Assembly: GCF_004345645.1 (NCBI RefSeq)
Contig: NZ_SLWS01000003.1
Span: 620,001-684,000 of the forward strand
DNA from: Actinocrispum wychmicini
Lineage (GTDB): Bacteria > Actinomycetota > Actinomycetes > Mycobacteriales > Pseudonocardiaceae
Length of the DNA stretch: 64,000 nt
Reading direction: 5' to 3'
Below the pieces are notes generated by a model. That model saw only the letters and a list, made by a program, of their open reading frames with translations. It did not search any database and was not told where the DNA came from. Made by a program: the position numbers and the translations under genes. How positions within the stretch are numbered: the stretch's first letter is position 1; the number at the start of each line of letters is the position of its first letter. Shown here in pieces: positions 52,637 through 60,554 of the stretch.

Positions 52637-53602
52637 GTGACCGACACGACGTCCCGACTGCTCGCGCTGCTGTCCCTGCTGCAGACCCCACGCGAATGGC
52701 CTGGCAGCGAACTCGCCCACCGCCTACAGGTCAGCCCCCGCACCATCCGCCGCGACATGGAACGACTACGCGAACTCGGCTACCCCGTCGAAGCCACCAT
52801 GGGCGCCGACGGCGGCTACCGCCTCGCCGCCGGCACCGCCATGCCACCCCTCCTCCTCGACGACGAAGAAGCCGTCGCCATCGCCGTCGGCCTACGCACC
52901 GCGGCCAAGAACACCGTCCACGGCATCGAAGAAGCATCCGTCCGCGCGATGGCCAAACTCGAACAAGTACTGCCATCACGACTACGGCACCGCGTCACCG
53001 CCCTCAGCACAGCCATGGTCCCGCTCACCCTCAGCGACGAACCCACCAGCGTCGACCCCGAAGTCCTCACCACCCTCGCCAAAACCATCAGCGGCCACGA
53101 ACGCGTCCGCTTCGTCTACCGCTCCGCCACCGGCGAAGACACCAACCGCCTGGTCGAGCCCTACCACCTGATCCCCACCGGCCGCCGCTGGTACCTGCTC
53201 GCCCACGACGACGCCCGCACCGACTGGCGCGTCTTCCGCGTCGACCGCGTCACCGAACCCTGGCCGACCGGCGCCCGGTTCACCCCACGCCGCCCACCCA
53301 CCGAAGACCCCACCGACTACGTCAAACAGACACTGTTCAGCCTCGCACCCACCTACCAGGCAGTGGCGACCCTGCACGCACCCATCGACGACATCACCCG
53401 CCGCCTCGGCCCCCAAGCCGACCTCGAACCGCTCGACGACCACAGCTGCCTCCTGCGCAGCCACACCGACACCCTGGAATGGCTGGCATTCCGCCTGATC
53501 CAACTCGGCTGCGAGTTCGACGTCCACGAACCCACCGAACTCAGGCGATACCTGGCCGACCTCGGCGCCAGGATCACCCGTTCGACAGCCGTCGCCGGAT
53601 GA
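52637..53602 (+). CDS. WYL-domain transcriptional regulator (YafY-like)
   Basis: The 321-residue protein has an N-terminal winged helix: SRLLALLSLLQTPREWPGSELAHRLQVSPRTIRRDMERLRELGYPVEATMGADGGYRL. A WYL domain follows (about 130-230, with RLVEPYHLIPTGRRWYLLAHDDARTDWRVFRVDRV) and then a C-terminal extension (WCX). WYL domains bind nucleotide-like or other effectors. The divergent epoxide hydrolase and the dyad between them suggest a local repressor or activator. The 3' end overlaps the convergent phosphotransferase gene by 29 bp. Confidence 0.92.
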   Translation: MTDTTSRLLALLSLLQTPREWPGSELAHRLQVSPRTIRRDMERLRELGYPVEATMGADGGYRLAAGTAMPPLLLDDEEAVAIAVGLRTAAKNTVHGIEEASVRAMAKLEQVLPSRLRHRVTALSTAMVPLTLSDEPTSVDPEVLTTLAKTISGHERVRFVYRSATGEDTNRLVEPYHLIPTGRRWYLLAHDDARTDWRVFRVDRVTEPWPTGARFTPRRPPTEDPTDYVKQTLFSLAPTYQAVATLHAPIDDITRRLGPQADLEPLDDHSCLLRSHTDTLEWLAFRLIQLGCEFDVHEPTELRRYLADLGARITRSTAVAG

Positions 53603-54515
53603 GACCCACCGCCTTGCCGAACAACAGAGTGTCCGGTGGCCGCGTAAGGAAGTCCGCGAGCGCGAACAAGTCCAACGCGTCACTGATCTGACGCCACTCC
53701 GCCGGGAGCCCGCCACCGGCGTCGACGAATCCTGAGCTGAACCCGGCGACATAGGGCGACGGCAGCTCATCACGCAAGCGCAGCATGTTGCCGACGTCGA
53801 ACAGGGGAGTGCTGGCCAGCGCGAACTCCCAATCCAGCACAGCGGTGACCACCCACACGCCGTCCCGTTGACGGACAAGCAAGTTCTTGGGATTGAAGTC
53901 GGAATGGACCAACTGCCGGGAACCACTCACAGCCGCGAGCAGAGGCGCACACCGCGCGGCGTGCCGCAGCAGCGATTCTTGTTCGGCAGGGGAGAGCCGT
54001 GCGTTGCCCGCACGAAGACAGCGCTCCACAAAGACCGGCAGGCCCGCCGTCGGCTCCACACCATCGGTTTGGAGAGCCGGACCGGCGAAGAATCCAGGCC
54101 GGGGGAACGTCACGGTGCCGATCGCCGCCAGCGTCGCACCAACGGCGTGCCCCAGTCGCAGCAATTCGCCACAGTCCAGCGAAGGCAACACCTCGCTGAG
54201 CAGAACACCAGGCACGAATCGCGACACCAACACCGGCTGCCCCGTCACCACCCCCGCCGGATCGGCGGCGACAACTTCAGCCACCGGCACGACACCGGCC
54301 AGCCGCGCGGCGAGCGCGGCCTCAACCGCACACGTATTGCCGTGCAGGTAGCGGCGAACCACAAACTGCTCACCAGTGTCGGTGACCACCTGGACATTGT
54401 GATTGCGGTAGCCGCCCGACAACGTCCGTGTCCGGTTGACCCTGCGACCAGACAACACGCCGTTGGTCAACCACGCGACGACCCCCGCGTCAAGGTCCAG
54501 CCCATCGTGTGTCAC
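53574..54515 (-). CDS. APH-family phosphotransferase
   Basis: The 313-residue protein has a kinase-like fold: SGGYRNHNVQVVTDTGEQFVVRRY with the ATP-binding region, the catalytic loop LVHSDFNPKNLLV (HxDxxxxN) and metal-binding VLDWEFA. It belongs to the aminoglycoside/choline phosphotransferase superfamily; whether the substrate is a drug, a sugar or a small metabolite is not evident. GTG 54515 starts VTHDGLDLDAGVVAWL; the frame beyond it is antisense to the divergent gene, 33 bp away. Confidence 0.82.
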   Translation of the reverse strand: MTHDGLDLDAGVVAWLTNGVLSGRRVNRTRTLSGGYRNHNVQVVTDTGEQFVVRRYLHGNTCAVEAALAARLAGVVPVAEVVAADPAGVVTGQPVLVSRFVPGVLLSEVLPSLDCGELLRLGHAVGATLAAIGTVTFPRPGFFAGPALQTDGVEPTAGLPVFVERCLRAGNARLSPAEQESLLRHAARCAPLLAAVSGSRQLVHSDFNPKNLLVRQRDGVWVVTAVLDWEFALASTPLFDVGNMLRLRDELPSPYVAGFSSGFVDAGGGLPAEWRQISDALDLFALADFLTRPPDTLLFGKAVGLIRRRLSNG

Positions 54516-54548
54516 CTGACCATCATGGACGCCGTGTAGCCTCCCTGT

Positions 54549-55655
54549 GTGCAGCTCGAGCTTTCCGTTCTCCTCAAACGCTACCGGCTCGGGCAGGCGG
54601 CTTTCGTCGACTTGGTGCCCCCACTGACCGACGATCTCGTCAACGCGCAACGCGCTGGAAATCCCTACGCCACCACGATTGTCCGGGACTACACCGACCG
54701 CCTGTACGCGGCCACCGAAGACGCCCTCAACGCGCAACGGTCACCCCGACACAGCCTCCTCGCGCCCGAGGGACGGATCACGGCCGAACAGGACATGGAC
54801 CAGCCAGCGGTGCCGTTGTTGTCCGAGTACGGCCTCGGCCTGCCGTTCAACCAGTACACGCTGGTCGACGACATCCACCCGCACATCCACGTCCCGGCGG
54901 CCGTACGCGCCCTGAGCGAACTGCAGTCAGCTGGCGAGGCGGGCGCGGAGCTCACCGAGACACTCGACCGGGCGTGGTTCCTCCTGGCGTTCTCCCTGAA
55001 CATCAGCCTCGGCCGCGGGCAGATGCTCGACCCGGACCGGGACCTGACCGTCGACCTGATCGGTGGCTGCGCCCGGCTGCACCACCTGACCGACGCGGGG
55101 GAGCCACCGGAGTTCGTCCGCGACGCCATCGATCGCGGCCTCGCAGTGCGCTGTTTCGTGTCGGAATGGGTCACCACCGACCGGTACGCCACCACAGACG
55201 GCAAAATCATCAGCGAAGGCCACTCCACGACGTGGGACTCAGGACTACGCCTCCCGGTGGGAGCGTTGCTCGGCGAACAGTTCGGTGGCTCGCCAGCTGT
55301 TCCCACCGACCCCGCCGCGGCGCTCACCCTGGGCCGGCGAAAAGCCGAATCGGGTGACTTCACCGCAGCCAGGACCGCGGTCGAGTCAACACTGCCGAAC
55401 CGCGAAGCCGAGGATCTTCTGCGGGAACTGGTGGCCGAACAGTCCTGCCGCGAACTCATCGCGATCCTCGTCCAACACTCGACGGAGAAAGGCAGCCCAG
55501 CCCGCCAACGTGTCGTGGAGATCGGCAAAGAACTCCACGACATGGGCGGCATGGGGCTGATGCAAGCGGTACACGCGGAGTGCACCGCCAGGCGCCGACC
55601 ACTGTCCCGCAGCCTTGACCTGCTGTGGGACGGCATCGGCCCGTGGAAGGGTTGA
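54549..55655 (+). CDS. unrecognised 368-residue cytoplasmic protein
   Basis: No known family is recognised. Residues 1-60 are helical and leucine-rich. The middle contains LDRAWFLLAFSLNISLGRGQMLDPDRDL and GGCARLHHLTDAG. The C-terminal third (about 255-340) reads like a helical repeat of TPR type (DFTAARTAVESTLPNREAEDLLRELVAEQ). There is no signal peptide or membrane helix. GTG 54549. It is followed after 6 bp by a membrane-protein gene, so the two are probably one operon. Confidence 0.6.
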   Translation: MQLELSVLLKRYRLGQAAFVDLVPPLTDDLVNAQRAGNPYATTIVRDYTDRLYAATEDALNAQRSPRHSLLAPEGRITAEQDMDQPAVPLLSEYGLGLPFNQYTLVDDIHPHIHVPAAVRALSELQSAGEAGAELTETLDRAWFLLAFSLNISLGRGQMLDPDRDLTVDLIGGCARLHHLTDAGEPPEFVRDAIDRGLAVRCFVSEWVTTDRYATTDGKIISEGHSTTWDSGLRLPVGALLGEQFGGSPAVPTDPAAALTLGRRKAESGDFTAARTAVESTLPNREAEDLLRELVAEQSCRELIAILVQHSTEKGSPARQRVVEIGKELHDMGGMGLMQAVHAECTARRRPLSRSLDLLWDGIGPWKG

Positions 55656-55661
55656 GATCGG

Positions 55662-56561
55662 TTGCGGAAACACTGGTCGTGGCCCGCGCTCACCGCCGTG
55701 GCCGGGCTCGGCGCGTTCACCGGCCTGGCCTTTCTCGTCCAGGCGATCGTGGTTCCCCACGGCGGCCCCGGCGCGTTCGAGTTCGGCGTGTGGTCGGCCT
55801 TGATCGCAGCCTCCGCGGTGGTCTTCGTATTCCTGTTCTTCCACGCCCTCCCACTGGCGACCGGCTGGCGCGAAGCCGGGGCACACGGCCGCGGGCCACT
55901 GCTGTGCTACATCGCGTTCGCCATGGCGATCCTGGCCTTCCTGTGGGCAGGCGGCGGCCCGATCACCCAGCTGCGCCCGGCCGCGGCATTGCCGGTGTCC
56001 CGCGTGCTGGTCCTGCTCGCACTGACCGCAGCCGCGCCGACAGTGCTCGGGCTGTGGCTGGTCACCACGCGGCTGCGCCGGATCTCGCAGGCACTCTCGG
56101 CGCCGACCGACCCACCGACCCGAGCGGACGCGGTGCTCGCCGACCTGATCGACTGCCGCCGCGCCACCAGCGTCTGCCTGACCGTGCTGGCGACGATCAT
56201 CACCATCGCGGTGATCGATTCGGGCGCCCAGCGCAAGGCGTTCCTCGCCACCGGCATCCCGCCGGAGAAGTTCCCGCCCGAGTGGGTGCTGCTCTACGGC
56301 GCGCTGTTCACCGCGATCTCGCTGCTGCTCTACGTGCCCACGTTCGTCACCTGGCGCACCCGCTGCATGCTGTTCGTGGACCAGTGCTACCCACTGCCCG
56401 CCGACGCCCGGCCCACTGCGGCGTGGGTCGAAGGCCGGACACGGCTCATCAGCGTCCTCGGCGCGGACATGACCGTCGCGAAGAGCCTTACCACCGCCTT
56501 CGGCCTTCTCGCGCCGCTCGCGGTCAGCGTGCTCAGCGTCGTCGTCCCCGGGCTGAAGTAA
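55662..56561 (+). CDS. multi-pass membrane protein, function unknown
   Basis: The 299-residue protein has about seven hydrophobic helices (near residues 8-30, 43-65, 85-105, 115-140, 170-190, 213-233 and 275-297) with a short charged loop between helices 4 and 5. It resembles no transporter I know. TTG 55662 is the likely start, just after AGGGTTGAGATC. It is the last gene before the dif-like site, 50 bp upstream. Confidence 0.65.
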   Translation: MRKHWSWPALTAVAGLGAFTGLAFLVQAIVVPHGGPGAFEFGVWSALIAASAVVFVFLFFHALPLATGWREAGAHGRGPLLCYIAFAMAILAFLWAGGGPITQLRPAAALPVSRVLVLLALTAAAPTVLGLWLVTTRLRRISQALSAPTDPPTRADAVLADLIDCRRATSVCLTVLATIITIAVIDSGAQRKAFLATGIPPEKFPPEWVLLYGALFTAISLLLYVPTFVTWRTRCMLFVDQCYPLPADARPTAAWVEGRTRLISVLGADMTVAKSLTTAFGLLAPLAVSVLSVVVPGLK

Positions 56562-56610
56562 GCCCCGCCGGATGCCGACCGAGCAACGCGGGGAGACGTA
56601 CTCGGCGCTT

Positions 56611-56638
56611 ACTTGACATAATGTAGATTATCGAACTT
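56611..56638 (-). other. dif: dif-like chromosome dimer resolution site
   Basis: Read on the minus strand, the last 14 bases are ACATTATGTCAAGT, identical to the XerD side of the actinobacterial dif consensus as I remember it. Before them come CGATAAT and a two-base variable centre, also matching. Only the outer XerC arm departs, at four of its outer five positions. Arms of 12 bp flank a 4-bp centre (56623-56626). Dif sites are where XerC/XerD resolve chromosome dimers, in the replication terminus. A tyrosine-recombinase gene begins 310 bp to the right. Confidence 0.78.
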
Positions 56639-56865
56639 AATGCGACCTGGGGAAAGATCACCAAGAGGGCTTCAGCGCCGAGTCGTCGACGACTTGTCCG
56701 ATGACCGTTTTCCCGTGAGCTGTGCGCGCATCTGGCGCCGAGGTATGGGCTCGATGGCCGACGGGCGGTGTGTCCCCGAGGGTGCGCGGCTCAGGACGAT
56801 GCCGAAGTTTATTGTCACCGTGACGTTAGGTCTGCGGGTGTCCGGACGTCCCGGTGTCGGATTTG

Positions 56866-56887
56866 ATGCATATTCAACGTTATGCAT
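56866..56887. promoter_or_regulatory. AT-rich inverted repeat upstream of recombinase gene
   Basis: ATGCATA (56866-56872) and TATGCAT (56881-56887) form a perfect 7-bp dyad with an 8-bp spacer, 61 bp before the recombinase start. It could be an operator, a promoter-overlapping site or a recombinase binding site; nothing in the sequence decides. Confidence 0.4.
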
Positions 56888-56947
56888 GATTCGTGGACGC
56901 GGTGAACACGGGCGGAAACTGTCGGTGGCGCCCGGTATGCAGAACAC

Positions 56948-57934
56948 GTGATGCTGCTCGCCGCTCAGGACGCGTTCTTCATGGCCCGCCGGCCGCGCAA
57001 GGACTCGCCACACACCACTGCCGCTTATCGCCGGGATCTCGGTGGTGTCACTTCCCTACTCGCCCTGAGCTCAGGGCGATCCGTAGCAGAGCTAACTATT
57101 GGTGACGTGACCGCGCCCGCGCTACGGGCCGCGTTCGGCGAATTCGCCGACGGCCACGCGAAGACGTCGGTGGCCCGCGCGTGGTCGACCTGGAACCAGT
57201 TCATGACGTTCTGTGTGGCGGACGGGTTTGTCGAGGGCAATCCGATGGGGGCGGTCACCCGGCCGAAAGCGCCACCCTCCTCCCCCAAGCCGTTGCGCGG
57301 TGAGGACACTCCGGAGCGGCTGCTGGCCGCTGCGGCCGCCGGTGCGCGCAAGGCCCGTGACCCGTGGCCGGAGCGGGACGTCCTGGTGATCGCGCTCGGC
57401 CTGGTGTGCGGGTTGCGGTCGGCGGAAGTCCGTGCGCTACGACGGGATTCGGTGGTCGGTCGGCCCGGCGAACAGCGGTTGCACGTGCGGGGCAAGGGAA
57501 GCAGGGAGCGGTCCATTCCGATCGAGTCGCCGCTCGAGCGGCTGATCGGCGCTTACCTGGGGTCCTGCGAGTCCAGGTTCCCGAACCGCAGACTCGGCTC
57601 GGGCACCCCGCTGTTGCTGGACCACCGGGGCCAGCCGATCGGCCGGGGCGCGTTGGACTACCTCGTGAAGACCACCTACCTGTGGGCCGGAATCCGCGAC
57701 CAGGTGCCGACGGGCGCAAACCTGCACGCCCTGCGGCACACGTTCGCGACAAGGCTCGCGGAGGACGGCGCGAACGCGGCGGAGATCATGGCGTTGCTCG
57801 GCCACGCGAACCTCAACACCAGCCAGAACTACATCGAGGCCACAGGCAAGGAGCAACGAGCCGCAGCGGCTGGCAACCGCACGTACCGTGCACTGTCCTC
57901 CTTGGACAGCGACTCCCCCGCTGTCCCGGGGTGA
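56948..57934 (+). CDS. tyrosine recombinase (Xer/integrase family)
   Basis: The 328-residue recombinase has an N-terminal SAM-like core-binding domain (HTTAAYRRDLGGVTSLLAL, about 20-110) and a catalytic domain. The active-site residues are present: Arg in GLVCGLRSAEVRALR, HALRHTFATRLAEDG (HxxR), a His in LLGHANLNTSQ, and the nucleophile Tyr in QNYIEAT. Length and layout fit Xer-like proteins, but the N-terminus lacks a typical XerC or XerD opening. The start is GTG 56948 or ATG 56951 without a clear ribosome site. No excisionase, att direct repeats or phage genes are beside it, and the dif-like site is 310 bp away. Confidence 0.87.
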   Translation: MMLLAAQDAFFMARRPRKDSPHTTAAYRRDLGGVTSLLALSSGRSVAELTIGDVTAPALRAAFGEFADGHAKTSVARAWSTWNQFMTFCVADGFVEGNPMGAVTRPKAPPSSPKPLRGEDTPERLLAAAAAGARKARDPWPERDVLVIALGLVCGLRSAEVRALRRDSVVGRPGEQRLHVRGKGSRERSIPIESPLERLIGAYLGSCESRFPNRRLGSGTPLLLDHRGQPIGRGALDYLVKTTYLWAGIRDQVPTGANLHALRHTFATRLAEDGANAAEIMALLGHANLNTSQNYIEATGKEQRAAAAGNRTYRALSSLDSDSPAVPG

Positions 57935-58005
57935 CAGTGTGGTCGAGCAAGCTGCCCAGCTGCAATGTACCGTGCTGTGCTTGGACGAGAGGACAGGGAG
58001 ACAAG

Positions 58006-58602
58006 GTGACCGTCACCGCCGATGACCTCGATGCAGCAATCTCCAGCGTTGCGAGCACGCTGCGTCCAGCGACCGATCGGGACTGGTCGTCCGTGGTTGG
58101 CACCGGAGACTGGGACTGCTGGCACACCGCCGAACACATCGGCGACTGCCTGCTGTCCTACGCAGCCCAACTTGTCGCGCTACCCGCCGAACGATACGTG
58201 CGCTTCCTCGCCACCGCGGACAAAGACGCCACGCCAGCCGAGGTGCTGGAGTTCGCCGTGACCGGTGGAGGAATCCTGTCCGCGACGGTCCGCACCGCGG
58301 CGCCATTCGCCCGCGCCTATCACCCCACCGGCATCGCCGACCCCGCAGGCTTCGCGGGCATGGGATGCGTGGAGACCCTCGTGCACGGCGAAGACATCGC
58401 ACGAGGCCTCGGCCTGGCCCTCGACCCACCGCGCGACCTCTGCGCCCGTGTACTCGCTCGGATGTTCCCGCAAGCCGCCGCCGACCTCACCGACACCGAC
58501 TCGTGGACGGCAATGTTGTGGGCCACCAACCGAACCCAACTCACCGGCCGGCCACAGCAAACCGGCTGGCGCTGGCGAGGCAGCCCGCTCGACATAGCGT
58601 GA
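58006..58602 (+). CDS. DinB / maleylpyruvate-isomerase N-terminal-type protein
   Basis: The 198-residue protein resembles the mycothiol-dependent metalloenzyme N-terminal family: WDCWHTAEHIGDCLLSYAAQLVA carries the metal-binding His pair of the four-helix bundle, and CVETLVHGEDIARGLGL supplies the third (TxHGxDIA). In actinomycetes such proteins are often thiol transferases. GTG 58006 follows GGGAG; the longer frame upstream runs antisense through the recombinase and is not used. Confidence 0.85.
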   Translation: MTVTADDLDAAISSVASTLRPATDRDWSSVVGTGDWDCWHTAEHIGDCLLSYAAQLVALPAERYVRFLATADKDATPAEVLEFAVTGGGILSATVRTAAPFARAYHPTGIADPAGFAGMGCVETLVHGEDIARGLGLALDPPRDLCARVLARMFPQAAADLTDTDSWTAMLWATNRTQLTGRPQQTGWRWRGSPLDIA

Positions 58603-58603
58603 G

Positions 58604-59725
58604 TCAGGCTGTGGTCAGCCAGCGCACGGTGTGGGCCTCGGTCGGGTCGGGGGCTTCCCATTTGTTCGCCAGTTTCTCGATGACCGAGGCGGGGACGGGG
58701 TCGGGGCGGGCCGCGTTGCGGGCGGTGATCACGGACATCGGGGCTTCGAGGCCGATGATCTCGATCCGCGCCCGGTACGCGGCGGCGAGTCCGATGGCCT
58801 GGTCTCGGACCTGACGGGACACGTTGGTGGCGTTCCACACGAAGGACCGGCCAGCCCTGAGGTGTTCGCGGGCGCGGGCGTTGGCCGCGGCGATGACCGG
58901 GCCTTGGTCGGCGGTGGGTTTGACCTTCAGTTCGGTGCGCAGCGCGTCCAGGCTCACGCGGGGCAGGTCGGGGCGGTTGTGGGTGAGCCAGTGGTCTTTG
59001 CCGACGCCGGGGAGGCCGGCGACCAGCGTCATGGTGAGGCGGGTGTCGTCGTAGGCGGCGTAGTCGGGGTCTCGTCCAGGGGTGCGGAAGTACATGAACC
59101 GGGCGTGGTCGGAGGGGAACCGGCGGGGTGTGCTGAGGCAGTCGAGTTCGGCGCAGTATTCGCCGTAGAGGGAGACGTTGTCGACGAGGGTGGCGGCGTC
59201 GGTGCAGATGCGGCCGAGGATGTCGGCTTTGGCGAGCAGGACGAGGTCGTCGTTGCGGGCCAGGAGGCTGACGCGGAAGGCGATGCGTTCGATGTCGTCG
59301 CGTTCCAGGGCCCAGAACGGGATCTGGTGGTGGCGGACGAGGGCGGCGACGTGTTCGCGCCACGCGGGTGGCGTGCCCATGTCCCAGAGGATGCGGCGGA
59401 CGAGCAGGTCGCCGAGCCGGGAGTGGCCGTGGGCGGTGATCCCTTCGGGCGCGACCTGGGTGCAGAACGGTTTGGCGACGTCGTGCAGGAGGACGGCGGC
59501 GAACAGGCGGACGCGTTCGTCGGTGGGCCGGGCGCGCCATTCGGGCAGGGCGGCGAGTGCTTCGCAGGCCATCCGGGTGTGGGTTTCGACGTCGCCTTCG
59601 CGGTGGTGTTCCCAGTCCTGCGGGACTCTGGCCAAGCGGCGGACCCAGGGGAACTCGTCGCGGATGTCCCGCCACGTCAGCGTCCAGTGCGGTGGCGTCG
59701 GGCAGTGGCGGTCAAACGGTTCCAT
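58604..59725 (-). CDS. HD-phosphoesterase / polynucleotide kinase fusion (HD-Pnk type)
   Basis: The N-terminal half is an HD-domain hydrolase with His49 and the His81-Asp82 pair in LLHDVAKP, followed by a second His cluster (VRHHQIPF). The C-terminal half is a P-loop kinase: GLPGVGKD at 237-244 (Lys243), LDALRTEL, and NATNVSRQVRDQ as the lid region. The combination matches the bacterial HD-Pnk architecture described for Runella slithyformis. There the HD domain removes 2',3'-cyclic or 3' phosphates and the kinase phosphorylates 5'-OH ends. ATG 59725 overlaps the RNA-ligase stop by 14 bp. Together they could heal and seal broken RNA. Confidence 0.85.
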   Translation of the reverse strand: MEPFDRHCPTPPHWTLTWRDIRDEFPWVRRLARVPQDWEHHREGDVETHTRMACEALAALPEWRARPTDERVRLFAAVLLHDVAKPFCTQVAPEGITAHGHSRLGDLLVRRILWDMGTPPAWREHVAALVRHHQIPFWALERDDIERIAFRVSLLARNDDLVLLAKADILGRICTDAATLVDNVSLYGEYCAELDCLSTPRRFPSDHARFMYFRTPGRDPDYAAYDDTRLTMTLVAGLPGVGKDHWLTHNRPDLPRVSLDALRTELKVKPTADQGPVIAAANARAREHLRAGRSFVWNATNVSRQVRDQAIGLAAAYRARIEIIGLEAPMSVITARNAARPDPVPASVIEKLANKWEAPDPTEAHTVRWLTTA

Positions 59726-60497
59726 ACATCACCGCCGGGTCGGCGAGCTGGTTGGGCACGATGGGCCGGTCCATCCAGTGGGTGCCGGAGTCGAGGATGG
59801 CGGTCAGGAATGTCGGCCGGACCCATTTGTACCGGTCGGCGACGATCCCGTCTTCTTCGACTTTGACATAGAGGCCTTCCATGTCGTCGGACATGTCGGT
59901 GTCGGCGGTGGCCTGGGCGGGGTCGACGCCGCTCCCCCTGGCCGTGTCGTCGAGCGCGTTCTTCCAGTTCGGGGTGCGGCAGGTGGACGGGCCGACGAAC
60001 GCGGTGAGGTCGGTCAGGGTGGACAGCGGTCCGGTGTGCAGGACGGGGACGGAGTTGATGGGCAGGTCGGCGAGGAGTTCGCGGCGGCGGGCGGTGGACA
60101 GGAACGTGTCGGTGGCGCGGTCGAGGATGTCGAATTCGCAGAAGTAGTGCGGGAGTGCGTCGTAGAAGACGGTGTGTTTGGCGTACATCCATTCGCCGTA
60201 GACGACGTATCGGTCGCTGATGCGGGGCCACAGTTCGTGTTGGATGGTGGCGGCCCAGGCTTTGAGGGGGCCGAACTGGCGTTCGCGGGGGCCGCCGGTG
60301 AGATAGTGGCCGCGGCTTTGCAGGTGCAGGGTGCCGTCGGCGGTGAAGCTGATGGCGGCGTTGGCTCCGTCGAGTTTCTCCTCCACGACGACGTACCGGT
60401 CGCTGATGTGGCTGAACGGTACCGAGTTCATGTCCTCGTCGCCTGGTTGCAGGCGGGAGCCTGCCAGGTGGTGGGTGCGTGGGTACTTGCGGAGCAC
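59712..60497 (-). CDS. ATP-dependent RNA ligase
   Basis: The 261-residue protein belongs to the nucleotidyltransferase superfamily of RNA ligases. Motif I is EEKLDGAN with Lys41 as the AMP-accepting residue, motif III is YVVYGEWMYAKH, motif IV is MEGLYVKVEE and motif V is ADRYKWVRP. It is short, with no extra C-terminal domain, unlike DNA ligases. It is the first gene of a two-gene operon with the HD-Pnk enzyme, by which healed 5'-phosphate and 3'-OH ends would be joined. GTG 60497; divergent from lspA by 57 bp. Confidence 0.9.
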   Translation of the reverse strand: MLRKYPRTHHLAGSRLQPGDEDMNSVPFSHISDRYVVVEEKLDGANAAISFTADGTLHLQSRGHYLTGGPRERQFGPLKAWAATIQHELWPRISDRYVVYGEWMYAKHTVFYDALPHYFCEFDILDRATDTFLSTARRRELLADLPINSVPVLHTGPLSTLTDLTAFVGPSTCRTPNWKNALDDTARGSGVDPAQATADTDMSDDMEGLYVKVEEDGIVADRYKWVRPTFLTAILDSGTHWMDRPIVPNQLADPAVMYGTV

Positions 60498-60554
60498 GGT
60501 GGTGGTTATAGCGGGCGGGCGGTGGGTTTCACGACTGGTTTAGGCTGGCGGGCG

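Larger units (their letters stand above)
56562..56947. other. non-coding terminus region with dif-like site
   Basis: This 386-bp gap holds the dif-like element (56611-56638) and a 7-bp dyad (56866-56887). It is clearly richer in A+T than its surroundings around both. An open frame at 56640-56951 has no codon bias or motifs that support it as a gene. Confidence 0.6.

Noticed and set aside
56640..56951. 103-codon frame between the dif-like site and the recombinase
   Set aside because: No ribosome site, no third-position GC bias and no recognisable segment; treated as non-coding.
56562..57934. Integrated phage or ICE carrying the tyrosine recombinase
   Set aside because: No excisionase, replication, transfer or phage genes nearby, no tRNA target, and no direct repeats I can see.
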